Origin: Mucilaginibacter sp.
Lineage (GTDB): Bacteria > Bacteroidota > Bacteroidia > Sphingobacteriales > Sphingobacteriaceae
Direction: 5' to 3'
NCBI GenBank assembly: GCA_019235595.1
Contig: JAFAKI010000403.1
Span: 1-14,833 of the forward strand
Length of the DNA stretch: 14,833 bases
The position numbers and the translations under genes were made by a program. Shown here one piece after another: positions 7,787 to 14,833 of the stretch; within the stretch, counting starts at the first letter, position 1; every line of letters begins with the position of its first letter. The notes beneath the pieces were generated by a model. The model worked only from the letters and a program-made list of their open reading frames with translations, was not told where the DNA came from and made no database searches.

Positions 7787-9106
7787 TTATTTAGTCAGTT
7801 TTAGTTTTTGCCAGATGTATTCGCCTACTTTCTTGCCCTGCTCTGCTCCCATCATCGAGCTGTTTTTGTAATGTATCCCTCCGTAAAAACGGCTCATCGC
7901 CGTTTCTTCAGCGGCTTTATTGAACGAATCAAAATGCCTTTGCAATCCGATGTATTTCCGGTCGCTGGTATCCTGGAAGGCATAGTTGTCCCCAAACTCA
8001 TGGGTCAGTACCGTGGCTGATGCCGCACTGATCGTGCTATGCCCTGCCGTGTATTCCGGGAAAGGCGGCGTTTGCAGCAGCGGCAGCCAGTTATGGTCGA
8101 TCTTCTCATTGATCACCGATACCGGCCGCTCGTAAGCAAATTTGTATTTCACCTGCCAGCAGGTAATAAACGATTCAAATAAAGCAACCGAAGTCAGCGC
8201 ATAGGCCTGTGCCGTCTTCACCGCATCGGCATGGCTTTGTTTGCAGGCTATAGAGGTGATACCTATCCAGTGCCCTCCCGGGGTGATCTTCTTATCGGCA
8301 AACATCATGTGGCCGTTGTGTACCACTACAAAAGGGTTATCATCCCAGTAGCTGGCGATGGTCTTCTGTTCTTTGGTCAGTGCCTTGTTTTGTTCATACA
8401 CTTCCAAAGCCTGTTTAAAAAAAGCACTGTTCTTGTCGTCACTATAAGCTGGTGGTGCTGGTGGAGGGAACATTCCCGAGGAGTCGATCAGCAGCGGGTG
8501 CATCGTTCCCCAGCAGTATTCTACCCCATCCATATAATCCGGTGGGGTCGGCCGCCATTTGCCCGGGTCCGAGCTGCCCAAATATTTCGGTTTACCGCGG
8601 GTTTGCGGATACTGGTCTACACTGGCCCTTTTCAGGATCATCTGCCCCACTTTTTCACCAAACGCTACCGAGCGGTTATAGGTCTCTTCATCCAGGTTAT
8701 CCTTAAACCGCGCATATACCTTATCCTCGTACTTTTTCAGGGTATCTACCGAAAAGGTTACTTTATGGGCCACGGTAAAGAAGGCTTTGGTGGCTGCCAA
8801 AGTATAGTTATATTTCTTGCCTGCCTCCGGTTCCGGGGCTGGGCCAAAGCCTTTGAGCTGACTGGTGATCGAATTGTATTTCGGATCAGCATAGCGGATA
8901 GCTTCGTAAGCCGCCAGCGAAGTATACCCGTAAATACGGCTGGCCACCGGCGGGGTGAACACATCATATATGATCACGTTCGTCAGCTGATCTTCGTTCT
9001 CATGCAGCACTGCGGCATCGTCGATGGGGCCAGACGATTTTTGTTTACAGGAAGACGCCAATACCACCAAAGCGGCGCAAGCAAATAATATTTTTAGGGA
9101 TCTCAT
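7787..9106 (-). CDS. vanadium-dependent haloperoxidase-like PAP2-superfamily lipoprotein
   Basis: The 439-residue product carries the three vanadate-binding motifs of the haloperoxidase/acid phosphatase fold. They are K-x6-RP (Lys320, Arg327-Pro328), a PSGH-type motif reading TAGH (353-356, acid-base His356), and SR-x5-H (Ser405-Arg406, vanadate-ligand His412). A type II signal peptide ends at Cys20 (LASSC), which puts the enzyme on an envelope membrane. Classical members use H2O2 to oxidise halides; relatives can act as phosphatases, and the sequence does not decide between these. The Ser of PSGH, which contacts vanadate in the chloroperoxidase, is Ala354. I chose the ATG at 9106: the frame opens further only to a TTG at 9112, and the ATG gives a standard lipoprotein start 8 bases after the upstream stop. 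The gene is richer in G+C than both neighbours. The next gene starts 16 bases later, so this looks like the middle of a three-gene transcript. Confidence 0.88.
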   Translation of the reverse strand: MRSLKILFACAALVVLASSCKQKSSGPIDDAAVLHENEDQLTNVIIYDVFTPPVASRIYGYTSLAAYEAIRYADPKYNSITSQLKGFGPAPEPEAGKKYNYTLAATKAFFTVAHKVTFSVDTLKKYEDKVYARFKDNLDEETYNRSVAFGEKVGQMILKRASVDQYPQTRGKPKYLGSSDPGKWRPTPPDYMDGVEYCWGTMHPLLIDSSGMFPPPAPPAYSDDKNSAFFKQALEVYEQNKALTKEQKTIASYWDDNPFVVVHNGHMMFADKKITPGGHWIGITSIACKQSHADAVKTAQAYALTSVALFESFITCWQVKYKFAYERPVSVINEKIDHNWLPLLQTPPFPEYTAGHSTISAASATVLTHEFGDNYAFQDTSDRKYIGLQRHFDSFNKAAEETAMSRFYGGIHYKNSSMMGAEQGKKVGEYIWQKLKLTK

Positions 9107-9114
9107 AATCAATT

Positions 9115-12100
9115 TTATTTCATTGGAATATTTCTGGTATGCCCAAAGTTGTCGGTAATAGTAACCGAAGACATCATGTCATCGAGATTTATGAATCGGC
9201 CCGACTGTGACAAAAATGAATCGCCATAATAGAACTCCTGCTTACCAATTTTTCCGTTTTTATAGGTAATGGTAGCAAACATATCCATAGGCTGCAGCTT
9301 AACCAGGTGAACATTTCGTTTAAGCTCGAATATCTTCATTACATCCCTGTTCTGGCTTGCTGCTAACAAATAATTTCCATGGGCACCCGCCACTTTAGCG
9401 AGAGCCTTGCCATTGCCAGGAATGTAGATACCCGACTGTAATATGCTCAATGGTGTAAAGTTGCCCTTACCATCGCCCTTCAGCATCAATCCGTTAAATG
9501 CATCGTAGCGTCCGGTTGTAAGTTCTGTTCCGTAATCATTCTCATTTATTACAACATCAAGGTTACCATCATCATCAAAATCATCTACGGTCATGCCACA
9601 AAGCTGTGAAATTTGTGCCTGGAGAGGCAGGGGAGTCATCGTGAACTTCCCGTTTCCATTATTGTGCAGGTAAACGGATTGTAAAGTGTTTGCCTTCAGC
9701 CGCAACGCTCCTTTTCGCATTTCCGGAGTTAATACTTCGTCCATAGTTGCCGTGGCAAACGACTTGTAGTTTTGGAATTTCACGCGCATACCTATCATCT
9801 GTTTCACAATATCGTCTCGTGTATGTACCGGAAATTCCTTCATCTTTCCATCCTGATCCTTTAGGAATACCGAAGGGAAGGCATCGTAGCTGCCATTATT
9901 ATCAAAATCCTTTGCCGTTATATAAACCGGGTATTGATCGCTCGCTTTAAAGAAAGTATTTAGGCCTGTGTTACCAACTATATAGTCAATTCTACCGTTG
10001 TGCTCGAAATCGCCCGCAACGATGGTATTCCACCATCCCAACTTGTCGCCGATACCCGTATTGGCCGTCACATTTTTGAATACACCATGATCATTTTTCA
10101 GGAACATCACTGGCATCCATTCACCAACAGCTACTAAATCCGGCCAACCGTCATTGTCGAAATCTGTAAAAACAGCATCACAGACAAGACCGGCATCTTT
10201 AAGGTCTTTAGCAACCGATGAGGTAACGTCGGTAAACATTACATGCCCATCTTTACTGTCATTTCTGAAGATGAAGCTTGAAACAGGTTTCGGATAATTC
10301 CATGGATCAACCCGACCCGACACAAACAGATCGAGCTTGCCATCCTTATTGTAATCTACCGCGCGAACGCATAACTTACTGGTGTAATTCTTTGGCAAAG
10401 CATCTGTTGCTTCTGTAAAGTTTCCTTTGCCATCATTAATATATAGCCTGTCCTGGTAATAAGGAGAGCCGGGCTGATTGGCGTAGCCGCCACTTGCTAC
10501 ATACAGGTCAAGTTTACCATCACCATTTGCATCAAAAAGTAATAGACCTTCATCTTTAAACCGCTCGTCTGGTTTCGCGGGGGTTGATAGCAAGTTACGT
10601 TGTATGAATTTTCCATCCGCCTGCTGCAAAAATAACTGCGATGGATATTTAGAAGTTCCTCCAACTATAATGTCATCTAGCCCGTTGCCATCCACATCGC
10701 CGACAGCTAATCCCGGAGAATACTCTGAAAGTTTATGCGGCAGCAGTTTCTGGACATTGAAGTCAATATAATCAACATCCTGGTGCTTATAGTTTACACC
10801 CAGCATCTTTGTCACTTCGCGGAACAGGGACTGTTTATCAATTTCCGGTTGTTTAAATGAATAAGGGTCACGGGCATTGGCTATATCCGCTTTTAATACC
10901 TGATCGGCTTTTACATGCTGAAGTGTTTGCTTCTTACCATTCTGCCAGCGTATTACCACTGAATCAAGCGTGGTAACTTTTCCAAGGCCGAAATGCGCCA
11001 TATTTTGAATGGTGGACAAATACCCTCTGTATGGCGTATTCTCATACACCTGGTGTTTGCCATGATCATAATAAATGTCGGCCCATGCACCGATCCCATT
11101 TACGTTCTGAGCATCGCCTTTAAATGTAATGTGCAAATAGTGGCTATTGTTAGGATCTTTTTCTCGCAGGGTATTTTTGTAGATCATAGCCTCGTCATCA
11201 ATATTATTAATGATCACGTCCATGTCACCGTCATTATCCAGGTCGGCATATACAGCGCCATTAGAAAATGTAGGGATATTGAAGCCCCAGCTATCTGTTA
11301 CATCATCAAACTGCAGCTTACCATTATTTCTGAATGCGAAATTGGGGATCTTAACAATTGGTATCTGATCAAGTATCTGCTTTTTTGTCGCGATAAAGTA
11401 AGATTGCGCCCTGAAATTCATAAAGTCGTGATCCGTCACATCTCGGGGGTAGCCATTTGTAATGATCAGATCCCTGTAGCCGTCATTGTCAAAATCGGTC
11501 AACATCGGCCCCCAACTCCAGTCCGTTTGCGACACATTAGCCAGGAAAGCTATTTCACTAAAAGCAGGGGCGCCAATGCTATCATTTTGGCCGACCCGCG
11601 GACCCTGGTTTAGTTGCAAGGTATTCCGGGGGTATTGATACTGATGCCCGTAATAGTCAAAGTTTTGAAATTGCTGATAGTTATCGGGACTCATGAACAT
11701 CTTTTTCCGGTAATTGTCCGGAGGGTTCATATCCAGTTCAAACACATCCGCAAGGCCGTCATTGTTAATGTCTTCTATATCCTGCCCCATCGCACTGGTC
11801 GATGTATGCTTAAAATATTCTTTGGATTTATCAGTGAAGGTACCGTCGTGATTATTGATATAAAGTATGTTATCGGGCAAAAAGTCATTTGTTACATAAA
11901 TATCCTTCCAGCCGTCGCGGTTAATATCAATAGTTGTCGCAGCGTGTCCAAACCCCTCTATTTTTATCCCGGCCTGCATAGAAACATCATGAAACACAGG
12001 GTGCTTTAACACCGGATCCCAATCATTCCGATATAATCTTCCGGTACTTCTGGCTGTCCCATCTTTAACAATAGGTTTAAAAAGACTGGTATTGTCTGTG

Positions 12101-12690
12101 GGATCAACCTCATTTACGGTGAGATACATATCCAGATCACCATCATTATCATAATCAAAAAATGAAGCCATAGTGGAGTAGACAGCTATATCTAAGCCAT
12201 ACTCTTTGGCCATTTCCTTAAAATGAGGTACCCCATTTTTGTCTACTCCCTGGTTTACATATAACAGATTTCGCCGCTTAGCAGAGTCATTTAACAAGGT
12301 GTTGCACACATAGATATCTAGTAACCCATCATTGTTAATATCGATCACCGCGACGCCCCTTCCCCAGCCTCCTTTACCGCCTACACCAGCTTCACTTGTC
12401 ACATCCTGGAATTTCATATCCCCTTTGTTCAAGTATAGTCTGTTCGACACGGCATTTCCGACGAAGTAAATATCCTGCAAACCATCATTGTTAAAATCAC
12501 CTACGCCAACTCCCCCACCATTATAAATATTTAATTTATCCAATGGATTTATCGTATCATTTTCGATGATTTTGTTATTGAAGGTAACTCCGGAGTGAGA
12601 TGAGGGTATCTGCTCAAACAGCGTTTTCTTTTTGCAGGAAAATAATAAAAGAGGTATGGAAAAGAATAAAAAATAACGGATGATATTCAT
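9115..12690 (-). CDS. large FG-GAP/VCBS repeat lipoprotein with central ASPIC/UnbV domain (CRTAC1-like)
   Basis: The 1191-residue product has a short type II signal peptide (lipid Cys19, LFSC). Seven acidic loops of the DxDxDGxxD type start at about 65, 117, 179, 255, 307, 399 and 483. An ASPIC/UnbV domain follows at about 530-602 (NGIGAW, GYLST, AHFGLG, VVIRWQNG). Seven more loops start at about 665, 720, 779, 843, 894, 928 and 1037. This suggests two integrin-like calcium-binding propellers around the ASPIC/UnbV domain, although the 34-residue gap between the loops at 894 and 928 is short for a full blade. No catalytic motif is visible; adhesion, scaffolding or ligand binding is the usual guess for the family. 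It heads the tight group with the haloperoxidase and first cytochrome genes, and a terminator separates it from SusD. The ATG at 12690 gives an immediate signal peptide. A near-palindrome lies 35-54 bases upstream. Confidence 0.9.
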   Translation of the reverse strand: MNIIRYFLFFSIPLLLFSCKKKTLFEQIPSSHSGVTFNNKIIENDTINPLDKLNIYNGGGVGVGDFNNDGLQDIYFVGNAVSNRLYLNKGDMKFQDVTSEAGVGGKGGWGRGVAVIDINNDGLLDIYVCNTLLNDSAKRRNLLYVNQGVDKNGVPHFKEMAKEYGLDIAVYSTMASFFDYDNDGDLDMYLTVNEVDPTDNTSLFKPIVKDGTARSTGRLYRNDWDPVLKHPVFHDVSMQAGIKIEGFGHAATTIDINRDGWKDIYVTNDFLPDNILYINNHDGTFTDKSKEYFKHTSTSAMGQDIEDINNDGLADVFELDMNPPDNYRKKMFMSPDNYQQFQNFDYYGHQYQYPRNTLQLNQGPRVGQNDSIGAPAFSEIAFLANVSQTDWSWGPMLTDFDNDGYRDLIITNGYPRDVTDHDFMNFRAQSYFIATKKQILDQIPIVKIPNFAFRNNGKLQFDDVTDSWGFNIPTFSNGAVYADLDNDGDMDVIINNIDDEAMIYKNTLREKDPNNSHYLHITFKGDAQNVNGIGAWADIYYDHGKHQVYENTPYRGYLSTIQNMAHFGLGKVTTLDSVVIRWQNGKKQTLQHVKADQVLKADIANARDPYSFKQPEIDKQSLFREVTKMLGVNYKHQDVDYIDFNVQKLLPHKLSEYSPGLAVGDVDGNGLDDIIVGGTSKYPSQLFLQQADGKFIQRNLLSTPAKPDERFKDEGLLLFDANGDGKLDLYVASGGYANQPGSPYYQDRLYINDGKGNFTEATDALPKNYTSKLCVRAVDYNKDGKLDLFVSGRVDPWNYPKPVSSFIFRNDSKDGHVMFTDVTSSVAKDLKDAGLVCDAVFTDFDNDGWPDLVAVGEWMPVMFLKNDHGVFKNVTANTGIGDKLGWWNTIVAGDFEHNGRIDYIVGNTGLNTFFKASDQYPVYITAKDFDNNGSYDAFPSVFLKDQDGKMKEFPVHTRDDIVKQMIGMRVKFQNYKSFATATMDEVLTPEMRKGALRLKANTLQSVYLHNNGNGKFTMTPLPLQAQISQLCGMTVDDFDDDGNLDVVINENDYGTELTTGRYDAFNGLMLKGDGKGNFTPLSILQSGIYIPGNGKALAKVAGAHGNYLLAASQNRDVMKIFELKRNVHLVKLQPMDMFATITYKNGKIGKQEFYYGDSFLSQSGRFINLDDMMSSVTITDNFGHTRNIPMK

Positions 12691-12724
12691 TACACAGATT
12701 GTCCTTTAGCGCGATCTTCGATTT

Positions 12725-12744
12725 CTAAGATATTAATATCCTAG
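12725..12744. promoter_or_regulatory. 20-base near-palindrome upstream of the ASPIC/UnbV gene
   Basis: The core GATATTAATATC (12729-12740) is a perfect 12-base palindrome. It extends by CTA/TAG at the ends to 20 bases, with 9 of 10 base pairs matching. It sits 35-54 bases before the start codon at 12690, between the SusD terminator and the gene, where an operator or promoter-proximal site would be expected. It is A+T rich, so chance is a real possibility. No bound regulator is encoded in the window. Confidence 0.35.
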
Positions 12745-12790
12745 TTTATTTTGATTGATAATGGCTACAAAAAACCACAAGCTAATTTAT

Positions 12791-12826
12791 AAAAAAAGGG
12801 CAGTGATTATGTATCACCACCCTTTT
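12791..12826 (-). terminator. intrinsic terminator (possible attenuator) after the SusD gene
   Basis: On the - strand a 14-bp stem forms from 12826-12813 and 12807-12794, with two G-U wobbles in the middle and a five-base loop (ACATA). It is followed by a T run (the A run at 12791-12797, partly inside the stem). It lies 22 bases past the SusD stop. It should end most SusCD transcripts and leave the next three genes to read-through or to a promoter of their own. Confidence 0.88.
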
Positions 12827-12848
12827 ATTTTTAAAAGAATCTAAACTG

Positions 12849-14732
12849 TTAATAGTTAGGGTTCTGTTTTAGTGCACCACCTTCGATATCAATCTGATTC
12901 AAAGGAATTGGCCAAAGCTCATTTTTACCTGCGGTAAATGAAGCACCATTCAATACAGGGTTTGATATACGGGTATCAGCCTTGATATATGCATTCAAAG
13001 TGTTAGCCATAAAGCTGGCACCTGCAGGGCCGCCGTAAATTGCATCCTGACGTTGTAAGTCAAAGAAACGGTGACCTTCCATACCAAACTCCAGTTGCTC
13101 TTCCATAATAACTGCGCTTAATGCATAAGCTTTGCCATTTAAAACAAACTGGCCGGTATATGGGCTGATATGGTAATTTGCAGCCAGGTGAGCATCATCA
13201 GCATAAAAACCACCTTCAGGAGTTGCAACATTTAAGTATTGATGCAGCCAATATTCATGGTGAAGTGCCATACGATTTCTAACCTGGTTTACATCAGCTT
13301 CTGCAGCGGCAAGGTTACCTGCATCAATTTCGCATTCAGCGTGCCACAAGATAACTTCTGCGTAACGGATCAAGTTGTAGTTATCAGCAGTACCCTGGTT
13401 TTGTGCCCAACCTGCAGCATTATCAACTGTAGATGCTATGTCTTTGTGATTAAATACATTTTTGATCGGATTATAAGCAACAACGTCACCGCGAGACCAG
13501 GCTTCACCACCGCACAGCCCCCAGTCGCGATATGGAATACCACGACGGCCCAAAGTATAGTCAATACGAGGGTCAAGTGCATCAGCAGGAGGAGTGAACG
13601 GATCAGTGGCCTTAAGTCCATGGTCGGTTGCCAACGGAGTAACATTATAATTCGGTAGATTAACAGTAGCAGTTGTTGTTGTCTTATTGTCAGAATTATA
13701 TGATGTTACAGAAGTTGCTGTAGTACCCAACATCGGCAAACCATTTACATCAACTTTAAATGCATTTCCCAGGGTGTATGAAGGTTGATAGAAACCACAG
13801 CAACCTGTATAAGTACCTGCAGGGAAGTTCAAATCGTCACCTTCATTTGAGTTTTGACCGCCTGAACCGTCATTTGCAGTCATCTGCGCCGCAAATACAC
13901 ACTCAGGGCCATTTCTCTTGGTTGCGTCAAAGTTATCTTCGTAAGCACCCAAAGCGTATTTTGCTCCTTGTGAAGTTACGCCGTTGGTCATCACGTCAGT
14001 CAAAAGCGGCAAGGCGGTTGAATATTGATGATCGTAAACGTATGCCTTAGCGAGGAAAGCTTCGGCTGCATACTTGTTAGCACGCCCAGCCTGAGGCTGC
14101 GTATTTGGCAATACACCCATAGCCGCATTAAAATCTGCTTCAATTTTACTCCAAATTGGCCCTGGGTTACTCACTTTATAATTACCCGCAGCATAAGTTA
14201 CTGTTTCATCAACATAAGGCGCGTTCCTCCACATTTTTGCAAGCTCAAAGTGATAAACACCACGCAAAAATCTTGCTTCAGCAATCACTTCGGCACCATA
14301 TGCCGCAGACACCGAACCATCCTTAACCAAAGGAACTTCACGGATCACATCGTTACAGCGCTGGATAGCGTTGTAGCAAGACGCCCATTTTTCGCTCAAA
14401 TACTCATTTGATGCGTCAACAGTGTGATTCTCAAGCGGAACCGCAGTTGGCTGGTCGGTAGTGTTTGACCCTTTGTAAGCATCGTCTGACGCAATACCGC
14501 CGTACACCCAGTTGTCAATAGATGACTCCCATGAGGTCCCACCTGTTGTCGTGTAACCATCCAACATGGAGTACGCCCCGATAAGCAGCCCATCAACACC
14601 TGCCTTATTTGCAAGTACCGAAGGCAGCAAAGTACCCACCGGCTCTTTGTTAAGGAGTTTCTTACATGAATACGTCATTGTGAGAAAAACCACCGAACCT
14701 AGGGCAATGAATTTACTATAAGATCTTTTCAT
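12849..14732 (-). CDS. RagB/SusD family outer-membrane substrate-binding lipoprotein
   Basis: The 627-residue product is a SusD-like lipoprotein that caps a SusC channel and captures its substrate at the cell surface. A type II signal peptide ends at Cys23 (TYSC). The N-terminal half has the helical TPR-like part (for example EARFLRGVYHFELAKMWRN, 152-170). IRYAEVILWHAECEIDAGN (455-473), LEFGMEGHRFFDLQR (547-561) and the ending LWPIPLNQ through QNPNY are standard family blocks. CCGFYQPS (311-318) and DPRIDYTLGRRGIPYRDWG (387-405) place it in a longer-than-usual SusD subgroup (typical members are about 500-550 residues). It begins 29 bases after the SusC stop, the normal arrangement for such pairs. 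What it binds cannot be read from the sequence, and no polysaccharide-degrading enzyme lies directly downstream. Confidence 0.95.
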   Translation of the reverse strand: MKRSYSKFIALGSVVFLTMTYSCKKLLNKEPVGTLLPSVLANKAGVDGLLIGAYSMLDGYTTTGGTSWESSIDNWVYGGIASDDAYKGSNTTDQPTAVPLENHTVDASNEYLSEKWASCYNAIQRCNDVIREVPLVKDGSVSAAYGAEVIAEARFLRGVYHFELAKMWRNAPYVDETVTYAAGNYKVSNPGPIWSKIEADFNAAMGVLPNTQPQAGRANKYAAEAFLAKAYVYDHQYSTALPLLTDVMTNGVTSQGAKYALGAYEDNFDATKRNGPECVFAAQMTANDGSGGQNSNEGDDLNFPAGTYTGCCGFYQPSYTLGNAFKVDVNGLPMLGTTATSVTSYNSDNKTTTTATVNLPNYNVTPLATDHGLKATDPFTPPADALDPRIDYTLGRRGIPYRDWGLCGGEAWSRGDVVAYNPIKNVFNHKDIASTVDNAAGWAQNQGTADNYNLIRYAEVILWHAECEIDAGNLAAAEADVNQVRNRMALHHEYWLHQYLNVATPEGGFYADDAHLAANYHISPYTGQFVLNGKAYALSAVIMEEQLEFGMEGHRFFDLQRQDAIYGGPAGASFMANTLNAYIKADTRISNPVLNGASFTAGKNELWPIPLNQIDIEGGALKQNPNY

Positions 14733-14761
14733 AACTCTAAATTTTTAAAATATATGATCAA

Positions 14762-14833
14762 TTAAAATGTCAAATTAACGCCCAAAATGTACTGTCTCTG
14801 ATTGTTTGGATAAGCGCCATAATCAATACCAAA
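14762..14833 (-). CDS. SusC/RagA-type TonB-dependent receptor, C-terminal end (partial)
   Basis: The - strand frame entering at the window edge encodes 23 residues ending in YPNNQRQYILGVNLTF and a TAA stop. The final beta-strand with a terminal Phe, preceded by an Arg-Gln-Tyr turn, is the usual end of SusC-type outer-membrane barrels. SusD starts 29 bases downstream, which confirms the pairing. The plug, barrel and any carboxypeptidase-like N-terminal domain are outside the window. Confidence 0.85.
   Translation of the reverse strand, partial: FGIDYGAYPNNQRQYILGVNLTF

Noticed and set aside
8231..9088. A 285-codon open frame on the + strand
   Set aside because: It lies entirely antisense to the haloperoxidase gene, has no recognisable motif, and is explained by that gene's high G+C content, which removes stop codons from the other strand.
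9107..9112. TTG start two codons before the haloperoxidase ATG
   Set aside because: The ATG at 9106 gives a normal lipoprotein signal peptide and does not need a rare start codon.
10993..12009. Two adjacent + strand frames of 206 and 131 codons
   Set aside because: They are antisense to the ASPIC/UnbV gene. Their Ile/Val-rich translation is the mirror of its repeated Asp/Asn-rich loops (GAT/AAT read as ATC/ATT).

Overview
This window looks like part of a chromosome from a Bacteroidota bacterium, probably of the Sphingobacteriaceae (Mucilaginibacter-like; the genus is an inference). The main evidence is a SusC/SusD pair, a set of type II (lipoprotein) signal peptides typical of this phylum, no Shine-Dalgarno-like sites before the starts, a moderate to low G+C content, and a family 8 glycoside hydrolase.

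Left part, + strand (1-2765): the tail of an unidentified gene overlaps by one base the start of a secreted GH8 glycosidase (135-1352). After a 102-base gap comes a lipoprotein with a proline-rich tether, an Ig-like N-terminal region and an Asp-box beta-propeller (1455-2765). A convergent junction with an A+T-rich hairpin follows. On the - strand next to it is a soluble flavin amine oxidase (2856-4139).

Right part, all on the - strand and read from right to left (14833 to 4246): the last 23 codons of a SusC-type TonB-dependent receptor; a large SusD-like lipoprotein; a strong intrinsic terminator; a 1191-residue FG-GAP/VCBS lipoprotein with a central ASPIC/UnbV domain; a vanadium-dependent haloperoxidase-like lipoprotein; and a lipoprotein joining one c-type heme site to an FG-GAP propeller. 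A second strong terminator is followed by a 414-base spacer and a close paralogue of the cytochrome-propeller protein. The ASPIC/UnbV, haloperoxidase and first cytochrome genes are 8 and 16 bases apart and are probably one transcript.

The right part is the most interesting. Every complete product encoded there carries a lipobox cysteine. The locus combines an outer-membrane import pair, a vanadate-binding PAP2-fold enzyme and two heme proteins fused to calcium-binding propellers. The working idea, which is inference, is an envelope-anchored redox system that modifies a substrate (by halide oxidation, or by dephosphorylation if the PAP2 fold acts as a phosphatase) and imports the product through SusCD. 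The haloperoxidase gene is visibly richer in G+C than its neighbours, and its vanadate-binding PSGH motif reads TAGH. No tRNA, rRNA, CRISPR array, insertion sequence or transposase was seen.
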